NCBI GenBank assembly: GCA_963730065.1
Contig: CAVSQL010000017.1
Location: 186,001 to 250,000, forward strand
Length of the DNA stretch: 64,000 bases
Reading direction: 5' to 3'
Source of the DNA: UBA9676 sp963730065
GTDB taxonomy: Bacteria > Actinomycetota > Actinomycetes > Streptosporangiales > Streptosporangiaceae
The translations under genes and the position numbers were made by a program. The notes beneath the pieces are model-generated. The model made no database searches. It saw only the letters and a program-made list of their open reading frames with translations, and had not been told where the DNA came from. Shown piece by piece: positions 53,436 through 62,802 of the stretch. Each line of letters opens with the position of its first letter. Positions within the stretch are counted from its first letter, which is position 1.

Positions 53436-53503
53436 ACTGTCATCATGCCCCGGCCGGTGTGCGCTGGCCGGGGGCACGCGCACATCGGCGTGGCGGCAGC
53501 GCT

Positions 53504-55153
53504 TCAGGTGAGGTCCCGGCGGCGCAGCGCGGCCAGGCCGAGCGCGGTCAGCACCACGGCCACAACCAGGAGCCAGAGCAGCGGGACGGCCGTGAACGTC
53601 CCACCCGGCAGCTTCGGCACGTGGGCGAACGGGGAGATGTCGGTGACCCAATGGCTCAGGTTCAGGACCGAGCCGAGCTCGGTGAGCACCAGGAACGCGA
53701 CCAGGGCTCCCCAGGCCGCCGCCGACCACCGTGGCACCAGGCCGAACAGCGCGACCGCGATCCCGGCCAGCACCCACACGGCCGGCAGCTGTACCAGGGC
53801 GCTGCCCAGCAGCTGGCCCACGGCGTGGCCCACATCCCCGGTCTGCGCGCCGTAGACCAGCCCGGTGGTCAGGCCGGTCAGCAGCAGCAGCACGACCGGG
53901 CCGGCCACCGCGAACACCAGATGGCTCCACGCCCACCGGACCCGGCCGACCGCGGCGGCGAGCACTGGCTCGGCCCGCTCGCTGGATTCCTCGCCGCGCA
54001 GCCGCAGCGCCGCCTGGACGGCATAGATGGAGGCGGCCACCCCCATGAAGCCCATCATGGCGGCGAGGAGCGCGTTGACCAGCCCGCTCTGGCCGCCGAG
54101 CTTGACGAACAGCTGCCTGGCGGCCGCATTGTTGCCGACCAGCGGCCCGATCCCGGTCGCGAGTCCCCCGATGACCAGGCCGTACACGGCGAAACCGGCC
54201 GCCCACGCCACCAGCGTGCCGCGCTGCAGCCGCCAGGCCAGCCCCAGCGGGCTGTCCAGGCTCGCCCCGGCCACCGGGGGCCCGGGCCGCACCGGCAGCA
54301 GGCCGGTGCCCAGGTCGCGGCGCCCGGCGATGGCGTAGGCGGCAGCCGTCACCGCGATCGTGACCAGCACCGGGATCACCAGCACCCACCAGTGGAGCGG
54401 GCCGAACGGCCGCAGCTGCTGGCTCCACCCGATCGGCGAGAGCCAGGAGAGGCTGGCGGCCCAGCTGCCGGGCGACGCCGCGTCGCCCACCGCCCGCAGC
54501 AGGTAGGCCAGCCCAATCACGCTGGTCACGATGCCGATGGCCGGCCGCCTGCTCCCGGCGAGCTGGGCCGCCAGCGCCGTGATCGCCGCGAAGACGCAGC
54601 CGGCGGCCGCCATCCCCAGCCCGAACGCCAGCGAGCCGGCCCAGGGCAGCCCCGGTGCCGCCAGGCCGACCGCCACCAGCAGCGCCACGCCCAGGTTGGC
54701 CAGCAGCGCGGTCAGCAGCCCCGACGTCAGCGCGGCCAGCCGGCCGACCGCACCCGCGCCCACCAGCTCGAGCCGCCCGGCGTCCTCGTCCCCCCTGGTG
54801 TGCCTGACCACGATGAACATGCTCATCACCGCGACGCCCACGACGCCGAACACACTCAGTTTCCAGGTGGCCAGCCCGCCCAGGGTGTGCAGGTCGCCCG
54901 CTGGCCCGTAGATCGCGCGGGTGACCCGGTCGGCGCCCGCCCCGTCCGCGAACGCCAGCCGGGACGCGGCCGTGGGATAGAGCTTCTTCGTGCTGACCAC
55001 GCTGACGTAGGCGAACGCCGCCAGGACGTAGACCCAGGACGCGATCATGATCCGGTCCCGGCGCAGAGCCAGCCGGGTCAAGATACCGGTGCCGGCCAGC
55101 TCCGGGCGGGCCAGTCCCACGCCGGCCGGCACCGTGCCAGCCTGGCTGGTCAT
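53504..55153 (-). CDS. ABC exporter permease
   Basis: 549 residues with about 12 TM segments in two similar halves (LALRRDRIMIASWVYVLAAFAYVSVVS; RLQRGTLVAWAAGFAVYGLVIGGLATG). Internal repeats include MFIVVRHTRGDEDAGRLELV and RLRGEESSERAEPVLA. This tandem-duplicated permease type is found in actinomycete antibiotic exporters (tetronasin-resistance-like). Its start overlaps the ATPase stop by four bases. Confidence 0.87.
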   Translation of the reverse strand: MTSQAGTVPAGVGLARPELAGTGILTRLALRRDRIMIASWVYVLAAFAYVSVVSTKKLYPTAASRLAFADGAGADRVTRAIYGPAGDLHTLGGLATWKLSVFGVVGVAVMSMFIVVRHTRGDEDAGRLELVGAGAVGRLAALTSGLLTALLANLGVALLVAVGLAAPGLPWAGSLAFGLGMAAAGCVFAAITALAAQLAGSRRPAIGIVTSVIGLAYLLRAVGDAASPGSWAASLSWLSPIGWSQQLRPFGPLHWWVLVIPVLVTIAVTAAAYAIAGRRDLGTGLLPVRPGPPVAGASLDSPLGLAWRLQRGTLVAWAAGFAVYGLVIGGLATGIGPLVGNNAAARQLFVKLGGQSGLVNALLAAMMGFMGVAASIYAVQAALRLRGEESSERAEPVLAAAVGRVRWAWSHLVFAVAGPVVLLLLTGLTTGLVYGAQTGDVGHAVGQLLGSALVQLPAVWVLAGIAVALFGLVPRWSAAAWGALVAFLVLTELGSVLNLSHWVTDISPFAHVPKLPGGTFTAVPLLWLLVVAVVLTALGLAALRRRDLT

Positions 55154-56046
55154 GACCGCGCCGCCTCCGGCCCGTAGTGCATGAGGAAGAGCTCCTCCAG
55201 GGTGGGCGGCTGGCTGACCAGGCTGCGCACCCCGGCGGTGGTCAGCCGGCGCAGCACCTCGGCCAGGGCGTCGCTGTCCACCTGGCAGCGGACCCGGTCG
55301 CCGGTGACGTCGAGGTCGTGCACGCCGGCCAGCCCGGCCAGATCCGGCGGCGGGCCGGCCAGCTCGGCGTCGATGGAGGTGCGGGTCAGGTGGCGCAGGT
55401 CGGCGAGCGCACCGGTCTCGACCGTCCGGCCGGCCCGGATGATCGTCACCCGGTCACAGAGCGCCTCGACCTCGCTCAGGATGTGGCTGGACAGCAGCAC
55501 CGTGACCCCGTTGTGCCGCAGCTCCTCGACTGCCTCCCGGAACGCGGCTTCCATCAGAGGGTCCAGGCCGGACGTGGGCTCGTCCAGGATGAGCAGCTCC
55601 GCGCCGGACGCGAGCGCCGCGATCAGCGCAACCTTCTGCCGGTTGCCCTTGGAGTAGGCGCGGGTCTTGCGGGTCGGGTCGAGGTCGAACCGCTTCAGCA
55701 GCAGGTCCCGCCGCTGGCTGTCCAGCCCGCCGCGCAGCCGGCCGAGCAGGTCGATCACCTCGCCGCCGGACAGGTTCGGCCACAGCGTCACGTCCCCGGG
55801 CACGTAGGCGATCCGCCGGTGCAAGGTGGTCGCCTCCCGCCACGGGTCACCGCCGAGCAGGCGCGCGGTGCCGGTGTCGGCGCGCAGCAGGCCAAGCAGG
55901 ATCCGCAGGGTCGTCGTCTTGCCGGCGCCGTTCGGCCCCAGGAACCCGTGCACCTCGCCGTGGGCCACGGTCAGGTCCAGCCCGTCCAGCGCGCGTGTCT
56001 GGCCGAAGTTCTTCACCAGGCCGGACACCTCAATTGCCGCCGTCAT
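55150..56046 (-). CDS. ABC exporter ATP-binding protein
   Basis: 298 residues. Walker A GPNGAGKTTTLR, signature YSKGNRQKVALIAAL (SKGNRQK instead of LSGGQ, the form seen in drug-exporter ATPases), Walker B LLILDEPTSGLDP, and the switch His in VLLSSHILSEVEAL. The C-terminal 90 residues are the DrrA-like accessory region. It pairs with the permease at 53504-55153. A MarR-type gene lies divergently, so the exporter is probably drug-inducible. Confidence 0.92.
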   Translation of the reverse strand: MTAAIEVSGLVKNFGQTRALDGLDLTVAHGEVHGFLGPNGAGKTTTLRILLGLLRADTGTARLLGGDPWREATTLHRRIAYVPGDVTLWPNLSGGEVIDLLGRLRGGLDSQRRDLLLKRFDLDPTRKTRAYSKGNRQKVALIAALASGAELLILDEPTSGLDPLMEAAFREAVEELRHNGVTVLLSSHILSEVEALCDRVTIIRAGRTVETGALADLRHLTRTSIDAELAGPPPDLAGLAGVHDLDVTGDRVRCQVDSDALAEVLRRLTTAGVRSLVSQPPTLEELFLMHYGPEAARS

Positions 56047-56059
56047 GATTCATACTCTA

Positions 56060-56091
56060 CACTAGATTCAGAAAAGCATGAAAGTTCAGAA
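56060..56091 (-). promoter_or_regulatory. Control region between ABC exporter and MarR-type gene
   Basis: Two TTCAGAA direct repeats 18 bases apart (56067-56073 and 56085-56091) with TTCA-n8-TGAA between them. A minus-strand TAGAGT (56055 region) lies just before the ATPase start, implying a short or leaderless mRNA. The repeats are spaced like a regulator site on the same DNA face and are good candidates for the MarR-type protein encoded next to them. Confidence 0.4.
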
Positions 56092-56205
56092 CGAAACGTG
56101 CGATCCCATCATGTGCCCGGGCGCACCACCTGCCGGGACGGGCATGGCGCGGGCCGGGGGCGAGCGCCACGGCCGGGCCGGCGGAAGGGAACAGGTGCCC
56201 TCACG

Positions 56206-56691
56206 ATGACGCAGCAATCTGTGCGGCGGGACGAGCAGGCGGTCGGCCCGTTCATCGAGCGGTTCGCTTCCGTGCTCGTGGAGGCGGGCGTCCCGCCGAT
56301 GCCGGCCCGGGTGTTCTCCGCCCTGCTGGTCACCGACTCGGGGCGCCTGACGGCCGCCGAGCTCACCGAGCTGCTCGGGGCCAGCCCGGCGGCGATCTCG
56401 GGGGCGGTACGCTACCTGGAGCAGGTCGGCATGATCGGCCGCCAGCGCGAGCCCGGCAGCCGGCGCGACGTGTACCTGCTGCGCAATGACCTGTGGTACG
56501 AGATTTCCCTCAGCCGGGACCGGCTGCTCGAGCACTGGGCCAGCGCCGCCAGGGACGGGACGGAGATCCTGGGCCGGCAGACCCCGGCCGGCCGGCGCCT
56601 CGCCGACTCCCACGACTTCTTCGTCTTTCTCCAGCAGGAACTGCCCGCCCTGCTGCAGCGCTGGCGGGCCCGCCAGGCCCAGCACGGTTAA
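56206..56691 (+). CDS. MarR/GbsR-like transcriptional regulator
   Basis: 161 residues from ATG 56206 with GGAAGGGA further upstream. The winged helix (ARVFSALLVTDSGRLTAAELTELLGASPAAISGAVRYLEQVGMI), then the wing REPGSRRDVYLL, and a helical C-terminal dimerisation part (DNLWYEISLSRDRLLEHW-like, FVFLQQELPALLQRWRA). It is divergent from the ABC exporter and probably represses it. Confidence 0.85.
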   Translation: MTQQSVRRDEQAVGPFIERFASVLVEAGVPPMPARVFSALLVTDSGRLTAAELTELLGASPAAISGAVRYLEQVGMIGRQREPGSRRDVYLLRNDLWYEISLSRDRLLEHWASAARDGTEILGRQTPAGRRLADSHDFFVFLQQELPALLQRWRARQAQHG

Positions 56692-56738
56692 CCGGTCGCA
56701 GGTGGCCCCGGTGCCCGGCCATAGGCGAGAATCCGGGG

Positions 56739-58624
56739 GTGACGGAATCCCGCTCTACCGCCACCGCGCCTGATCACACCGCATGGGCCCGGCACCTCGA
56801 GACCCCGCTGCGCCGGTTCCTGGCCACCCAGACCGGCAGCGCCGCGGTCCTGCTGGGAGCGACGATCGCCGCGCTCGCGTGGGCGAACGTGAGCCCGGCC
56901 ACGTACGAGGCCGTGTGGCACACCCAGCTCTCCGTCCGCCTGGGCGGCGGCGGCACGTCGCAGGATCTGCACGGCTGGGTGAACAGCGGCCTGATGACCT
57001 TCTTCTTCTTCGTGGTCGGGCTGGAGGCCCGGCGCGAGTTCGACCTGGGCGAGCTGCGCGAGCGCCGCCGGCTGGCGATGCCGGTGCTGGCGGGCCTGGG
57101 CGGGATGATCGTGCCGATCGCCATCTTCCTCATCTTCAACGCGGGCCGGCCGTCGGCACACGGCTGGGGCACGGCCATGTCCACCGACACCGCGTTCGCG
57201 CTCGGGATCCTCGCCCTGGTCGGCCGGCGGGCGCCGGACCGGATGCGGACCTTCCTGCTCACCTTCGCCGTGGTGGACGACCTGGCCGCGCTCGCGATCA
57301 TCGCCGTGTTCTACAGCCACCGCATCTCGCTGCCCGCCCTGCTGGCCGGCCTGGCCACCTTCGTGGTGGTGTTCGCGGTCCGGGCAGCGGGTGTCCGGCG
57401 GGGCATCGTGTACCTGGTCCTGGGGCTGGTGGCGTGGGCGGCGTTCCTGCGCTCCGGTGTCGATCCCGTCGTGGTCGGCCTGGTGATGGGCCTGTTCACG
57501 CAGGCGTACCCGGCGGCACGCGGCGACCTGGAGCTCGCCACCGAGAGGTTCCGGCTGTTCCGGGAGCAGCCGACGCCGGAGCTGGCCCGGGTGGCGAGCA
57601 TCACCCTGTCCACATCGATCTCGCCGAACGAGCGGCTGCAGCAGACCTTCCACCCGTGGACGAGCTACGTCATCGTGCCGCTGTTCGCGCTGGCCAACGC
57701 GGGCGTGGCGATCAGCGGCCCGTTTCTCGCCCGTGCGTTCACCTCACCGGTCACCCTCGGCATCCTGGCCGGGTACGTGATCGGCAAGCCGGTGGGCATC
57801 GCCGGCACCTCATTCCTCGTCACCAAGATCAGTAAGGGCCGGCTCGGCCGCCCGCCGGCTGGGCCTCGGTCATCGGGGCGGGCACCATCGCCGGCATCGG
57901 GTTCACCGTCTCCCTGCTCATCGCCTCGCTCGCGTTTACCGGCCCGGAGCTGGCCGAGGCCAAGGTGGGGGTGCTGGCGGCGGCGCTGTGCGCGGCGATC
58001 CTCACCTCGGCCGTGTTCCAGCTGACCGGGCTGCTCCCGAAGAAGGCCCGCGCCCGGGCGCTGTACGGCACCTCAGAGGTGATCGTCGATCTCGCCGCGC
58101 CGGTGGATCCCGACCGCGACCACATCCGCGGCCCGACGTCGGCGCCGGTCACGGTGGTCGAGTACGGCGACTTCGAGTGCCCGTACTGCGGCCGGGCCGA
58201 GCCCGCCGTCCGCGAGCTGCTCGCCGACTTCGGTGATGTCCGCTACGTCTGGCGTCACCTCCCGCTCACCGACGTCCACCAGCACGCCCAGCTCGCGGCC
58301 GAGGCGTCCGAAGCCGCGGCGGCGCAGGGCTCCTTCTGGGAGATGCATGACCTGCTCCTTGATCACCAGGACGCGCTGAAGCCGGGCGACCTGATGCGGT
58401 ACGCCGGCCAGATCGGGCTTGACGCGGAGCAGTTCGCCCGTGACCTGCGCAAGCACAACGGGCGCGGGCGGGTGGCCGAGGACGTCGACTCGGCCGACCT
58501 GTCCAGCGTGTCCGGGACGCCCACGTTCTTCATCAACGGCCAGCGCCACTACGGCGCCTACGACATCACCGCGCTGTCGGCGGCCGTCAAGGCCGCTCGG
58601 GTGCGGGCCGCGATCGCCCGGTGA
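56739..58624 (+). CDS. NhaA Na+/H+ antiporter fused to a DsbA-like thioredoxin domain (frameshift near 57850)
   Basis: About 628 residues after one shift. The first frame starts at GTG 56739 and covers NhaA: LRRFLATQTGSAAVLLGATIAALAWAN, GLMTFFFFVVGLEARREFDLGELRERR, STDTAFALGILALVGRRAPDR, the DD pair in FAVVDDLAALAIIAVFY, STSISPNERLQ and WTSYVIVPLFALANAG. The next frame begins within WASVIGAGTIAGIGFTVSLLIA, adds GLLPKKARARALYGTSE, and is followed by a DsbA-type domain (VEYGDFECPYCGRAEPAVRE, CxxC; SVSGTPTFFINGQRHYGAYD). The fusion is known in actinobacteria. The break in CTCGGCCGCCCGCC is likely an indel. Confidence 0.82.
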
Positions 58625-58778
58625 CCGGCCGCGCCCGGCCAGCCACGCCCGGTCAGGTCGCACCGGCAGGCTGGCGCGGGTACGGTGAGCGCACAGATCC
58701 CCGCCGCCAGCGGGATGGATGGCCGCCGTTCGCTGGTTACTGATACGTGAAGGGCCGATGGCGTAGGAGGCTGTGATC

Positions 58779-59702
58779 ATGGTGCGAGATGCGGGGGATC
58801 TCTACGACGTGAGCCCCGGCGCGCCGACACTGGACGGGGCCGCGCTGCTCCACTACCTGGACGGGTTCATCGACGCGGGCGCGGCCGGCCGGCTGCTCAC
58901 CGCGCACCTGCTCGGCAGCCTGGAGCACGAGGCGGTGGTGACGTTCGACGTGGACCGGCTGATCGACTACCGGTCCCGCCGTCCCCCGATGACCTTCGAC
59001 AAGGACCACTGGGAGGAGTACGAGGCGCCCGAACTGGCCATCCACCTCACGCGCGACGCGGCCGGAACGCCGTTCCTGCTGCTGACCGGGCCCGAGCCCG
59101 ATCATGAGTGGGAGCGCTTCACCACCGCCGTGCAGTCGGTGACCAGCCGGCTCGGGGCGGAACTGGTCGTGGGGTTCCACGGCATCCCCATGGGCGTACC
59201 GCACACCCGCCCGCTCGGCCTGACCGCCCACGGGACCAAGCCGGAGCTGGTCGTCGGCTCCCGGCCGATCGTGGACCGGCTGCAGGTGCCCGGGAGTGTG
59301 TCCTCGATGCTGGAGTTCCGCCTCGGCCAGCAGGACCGGGCCGCCGTCGGCTTCGCCGTTCACGTCCCGCACTACCTCGCGCAGGCGGCCTACCCGGCGG
59401 CCGCGGTGACGCTGCTGGAATCGGTGACCCGGGCGACCGGTCTGTCCCTCCCGGACGAGGCGCTGCGGGAAGCGGCGCGGCGGACCGACGAGGAGATCGG
59501 CCGCCAGGTGGAGGCGTCCGAGGAGATCACCGAACTGGTCGAGGCGCTGGAGCGGCAGTACGACGCGTTCATCGACGCCGCCGGGCGGGAAGGCCTGCTC
59601 GCCGACGAGATGGGAAACATGCCGACCGCCGAGGAACTCGGCGCGCAGTTCGAGCGGTTCCTCGCCGAGCAGCAGGGCCGCGCCGACTCCCCCGACGCCT
59701 GA
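58779..59702 (+). CDS. PAC2-family (proteasome assembly chaperone-like) protein
   Basis: 307 residues from ATG 58779, AGGAGG 8 bases upstream. YHYLDGFIDAGAAGRLLTAHLLG-like start (HYLDGFIDAGAAGRLLTAHL), DVDRLIDYRSRRPPMTFDKD, PFLLLTGPEPDHEWERF and FAVHVPHYLAQAAYPAAAVT are conserved in the actinobacterial PAC2 family; a helical, acidic C-terminus follows. Homologues are found next to proteasome or Pup genes in some genomes, but no such genes are in this window. A role as an assembly factor is inferred only. Confidence 0.82.
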   Translation: MVRDAGDLYDVSPGAPTLDGAALLHYLDGFIDAGAAGRLLTAHLLGSLEHEAVVTFDVDRLIDYRSRRPPMTFDKDHWEEYEAPELAIHLTRDAAGTPFLLLTGPEPDHEWERFTTAVQSVTSRLGAELVVGFHGIPMGVPHTRPLGLTAHGTKPELVVGSRPIVDRLQVPGSVSSMLEFRLGQQDRAAVGFAVHVPHYLAQAAYPAAAVTLLESVTRATGLSLPDEALREAARRTDEEIGRQVEASEEITELVEALERQYDAFIDAAGREGLLADEMGNMPTAEELGAQFERFLAEQQGRADSPDA

Positions 59703-59964
59703 CGGCGGCGTCCCGGCGATAGGGAACACGACGCCCCTGGTGGCTCGCTACGCCGTTACTTAGGGTGGCTTAGATGGCCCTGGGTGATGGTCGTGGACTG
59801 AGCAGGCAGGCTCGGGGGTGGCCACCGTGAAGCCGGCGAATGTGACTACCGGGATCCTCGGCACTCACCCCGACCCGGGCATATCGTGACTGAGTGCTCC
59901 CCCAACGGACCCGGCAACCGGGCCGGCACTAGGCGCCGCTGCCTGAGCCTTCTGGAGACCCGAC
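59703..59964 (+). other. Leader region before the MetE-like gene
   Basis: 262 bases without a gene. It contains paired GC-rich segments (GGACCCGGCAACCGGGCC, near 59903-59920) and GAGTG followed by CGGCAACC, loosely like SAM-riboswitch elements of methionine genes. I cannot fold it into a known class by eye. A GGAGA ribosome binding site sits 6 bases before the start. Confidence 0.25.
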
Positions 59965-60990
59965 ATGCTCTTTCCGACCTCACTTGTCGGCAGCTACCCT
60001 CAGCCCGACTGGCTGATCGACCGGGAACGCCTCCGCCACCGGTTCCCGCCCCGGGTCCGGGCCCGCGAGCTGTGGCGGGTCAACCCCGAGCACCTGGCCG
60101 AGGCGCAGCGGGACGCGACCCTGCTCGCGATCCGGGCGCAGGAGCAGGCGGGCCTGGACATCCTGACCGACGGGGAGATGTGCCGGGAAAGTTACTCCAA
60201 CCGGTTCGCCACCGCGCTGGACGGGGTCAACATCGACAATCCTGGTACCGCGCTTGACCGCAGCGGCCACCCGAACCCGGTGCCGCGGATCACCGGGCCG
60301 ATCCGGCGGCGCCACCCGGTCGAGGTCGAGGACGTTGCGTTCCTGCGCGCCAACACCCGCAAGAAGGTCAAGATCACGGTCCCCGGCCCGTTCACCATGT
60401 CCCAGCAGGCGCAGAACGATTACTACCCCAGCACCGAGGATGTCGCGCTCGGGTACGCCGAGGCGGTCAACGAAGAGGTGCGGGATCTGTTCGCGGCGGG
60501 CGCCGACATCGTCCAGCTTGACGAGCCCTACCTGCAGGCCCGCCCGGAGGAGGCACGCCGCTACGGCATCAAAGTGATCAACCGGGCGCTGGCGGGCATC
60601 ACCGGCACCACCGCCGTGCACATCTGCTTCGGCTACGCGGCGATCATCCATGACCGCCCGGCCGGCTACTCGTTCCTGCCGGAACTGGCCGCCGCGGACT
60701 GCGACCAGGTGTCGATCGAGACGGCCCAGTCCGGCCTGGACTGCTCGGTGCTCGGCGAGCTGGATGGCAAGACGATCATCCTGGGGGTGCTCAACCTCGA
60801 TGACCCCACGGTGGAAAGCGCCGAGCAGGTGGCGGCCCGGGTCCGCCGGGCCCTGCCCTATGCGCCCGCCGAGCGCATCGTGCTCGCGCCGGACTGCGGG
60901 ATGAAATACCTTCCCCGCGACTCGGCCGCCGGCAAGCTGGCCGCCATGACCGCGGCGGCTGCCGTGCTGCGCGACGAGGCCGAGGCGTAA
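59965..60990 (+). CDS. MetE C-terminal-domain-like methyltransferase
   Basis: 341 residues (MLFPTSLVGSYPQPDWLIDR), i.e. only the catalytic barrel of cobalamin-independent methionine synthase, as in the stand-alone bacterial and archaeal type. Zinc ligands are recognisable: His and Cys in AVHICFGY, Glu in DQVSIETAQSG, Cys in LAPDCGMKYLPR. Substrate residues appear in LTDGEMCRESY and VQLDEPYLQAR. It could make methionine from a simple methyl donor or act on a related thiol. It is the only gene of its transcription unit. Confidence 0.85.
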   Translation: MLFPTSLVGSYPQPDWLIDRERLRHRFPPRVRARELWRVNPEHLAEAQRDATLLAIRAQEQAGLDILTDGEMCRESYSNRFATALDGVNIDNPGTALDRSGHPNPVPRITGPIRRRHPVEVEDVAFLRANTRKKVKITVPGPFTMSQQAQNDYYPSTEDVALGYAEAVNEEVRDLFAAGADIVQLDEPYLQARPEEARRYGIKVINRALAGITGTTAVHICFGYAAIIHDRPAGYSFLPELAAADCDQVSIETAQSGLDCSVLGELDGKTIILGVLNLDDPTVESAEQVAARVRRALPYAPAERIVLAPDCGMKYLPRDSAAGKLAAMTAAAAVLRDEAEA

Positions 60991-60995
60991 CGCCC

Positions 60996-61012
60996 GGCAC
61001 CTCAGGGGTGCC
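60996..61012. terminator. Short hairpin between convergent genes
   Basis: GGCACC-tcagg-GGTGCC, a 6-base stem with a 5-base loop, six bases after the MetE-like stop and before the convergent sigma gene stop at 61069. No U-run. A bidirectional terminator is plausible. Confidence 0.35.
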
Positions 61013-61068
61013 TGCCGCCGGGGCTCAGGGCCGCGCGCGGCGGCTGGTCTGGCCTTCCATGCTGGTGG

Positions 61069-62529
61069 TCAGCCTTTGACGGTGACGGTCAGCCCACCGG
61101 GATCCACGACCAGGGTGCTGGACGACCCAAGCAGGTCCACCATCGTCACCCTGACGGTTGTGGTCTGCCCCGCGGCCAGCGAGCCGGTGCTCAGGCTGAT
61201 GGTCAGGTCGAGCGGATCCGGGTTCTGGATGGTGATGCCGGAGACCGGGCCGCCCTGTGCGGTCAGCGTGAACGAGCCGGTCACGCCCAGATGCAAGGTC
61301 AGCACCGTCGCCGACGCGGCCAGCGTGCCCACCACGGGCCCCAGCGATGGTGCCGCGAGCGGCACCGGCAGGCTGGCCGACGGCGAGGACACCGAGACGG
61401 AACCCGGCGAGCCGGTGGCCGCCGCCCCGGCGAGGAGGGGGACGGTGCCGGGCCGGGCCGGGGAGCCGGCGCCGGTGGATGCCCTCGGGCCGGCCGCCCC
61501 GGGCGGGCCGGGCGACGTCACGCCGCCCGGGGCGGATGGCCCGGCCGCCGCCGGCCCGGGGGAATGCGGTGCGTGCGGCCCATGCAAGCCGTACATGATC
61601 CCGGCCGCGGCCACCGCCACGACCGCGGCACCGGCACTGGCGGTCGCGGCGTGGGCCACGGGCCCGTGGACCAGGTGCGGCGGATCAAGCGGCTTCGGGA
61701 ATCCGGACCGGCCGAACGGCCCGGCCCGGCTGATCACGCCCGCGCGGTAGGCCGAAGGGACCGGGCCGAGATCGCCGACCAGGCTGAACAGCTGATCCCG
61801 CAAGCCGAGCGGGAGCAGCGCCACCGGCAGCACGCCGAACAGCATCGCCGGGCTGAGCTCGCGGCGCTTGCGCGCCCCGCAGATCTTACAGCGCTCGATG
61901 TGCCGGTTGACCCGTTTGCGCAGCAGCACGTCCAGCTGCCCGTCCCAGCCGTGCAGGCCCGCGGCCAGCTCGGGACAGGACTCCCGGCCGGTGCGGGCGA
62001 CCAGCAGCGCCCCCAGCGACGTCTCGAACTGCGACCGGGCCCGCGACGCCAGGGCATGGGCCTGGTTCACGCTCACGCCGAGGGCGTCGGCGAGGTCCCG
62101 GCCGGCCAGGTCGTGGCGCAGGTTCAGCTCGATGATCTCGCGGTCGCGTGGGTTGAGCCCGGCGAGCACCGCGCCCACCAGCGCCCGCAGCTCCGCCCGC
62201 TCGGCGTTCGCGCCCAGGTCGACCGTGCCGTCGGTCACCTCGCCTGCCTCGTCGAGCGGGGCCGACAACGTGCGGGAGCGCAGCCGGCGGCGGCACTCGT
62301 TGCGGGCCACGGCATAGAGCCAGGGCCGGAGCCGGTCAGGATCGCGCAGGCCGCCCAGCTTGACGGCGGCGATGATGAACGTGTCCTGGACCGCGTCGTC
62401 GGCATCAGCCGGCTCGCCCAGCAGGCTGCGGCAGTAGGCGTAAAGGGCGGGGGCATACCGGTCGTAGGCCGCGGCCAGCCCGTCCGTCTGACCCGCGACG
62501 ATCGCCGCCACCATCTGTCGGTCCTCCAT
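61069..62529 (-). CDS. ECF-type sigma factor with zinc-binding, TM and extracellular domains
   Basis: 486 residues from ATG 62529; a GTG two codons upstream is possible. Region 2 is YAYCRSLLGEPADADDAVQDTFIIA, RPWLYAVARNECRRRL; region 4 is LNPRDREIIELNLRHDLAGR and DLADALGVSVNQAHALASRAR. It then continues into RVNRHIERCKICGARKRREL (a zinc-finger-like anti-sigma element), a TM helix (HAATASAGAAVVAVAAAGIM), a long Pro/Gly/Ser stretch and a C-terminal Ig-like domain (TLHLGVTGSFTLTAQGGPVS, LDLTISLSTGSLAAGQTTTV). Most ECF sigmas are 180-200 residues, so this is a fusion that may carry its own anti-sigma and membrane sensor. No separate anti-sigma gene is visible. Confidence 0.82.
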   Translation of the reverse strand: MEDRQMVAAIVAGQTDGLAAAYDRYAPALYAYCRSLLGEPADADDAVQDTFIIAAVKLGGLRDPDRLRPWLYAVARNECRRRLRSRTLSAPLDEAGEVTDGTVDLGANAERAELRALVGAVLAGLNPRDREIIELNLRHDLAGRDLADALGVSVNQAHALASRARSQFETSLGALLVARTGRESCPELAAGLHGWDGQLDVLLRKRVNRHIERCKICGARKRRELSPAMLFGVLPVALLPLGLRDQLFSLVGDLGPVPSAYRAGVISRAGPFGRSGFPKPLDPPHLVHGPVAHAATASAGAAVVAVAAAGIMYGLHGPHAPHSPGPAAAGPSAPGGVTSPGPPGAAGPRASTGAGSPARPGTVPLLAGAAATGSPGSVSVSSPSASLPVPLAAPSLGPVVGTLAASATVLTLHLGVTGSFTLTAQGGPVSGITIQNPDPLDLTISLSTGSLAAGQTTTVRVTMVDLLGSSSTLVVDPGGLTVTVKG

Positions 62530-62802
62530 TCGCACACCGTAAAACCTAGGCCGAACCGGGCGAGGGAGAACTCATCACAAGCCACCTCCGCATCGCCTCT
62601 CCCCCGATCATCGCTGTCACACACCGGTAGGAGGCCGATCCGGGCCCGGCGCCAACAACTTCTGCCACGATCTGTCCCGCCGGTGGTGGCGGGACGGCCG
62701 CCCGCGCTGGCCAGCTGCCTGACGGCGGGCTGAACGGCCGGGGACAGGGGCCTATCTGCTGGGTGTCTTCCGCGTGCGGGCGTGTCCCGGCATGCTGGGC
62801 TG

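Noticed and set aside
53436..54428. N-terminal extension of the DHFR frame to 484 codons
   Set aside because: The extension is Arg/Gly/Ala shadow of the ABC permease; DHFR family length fits the GTG at 53435.
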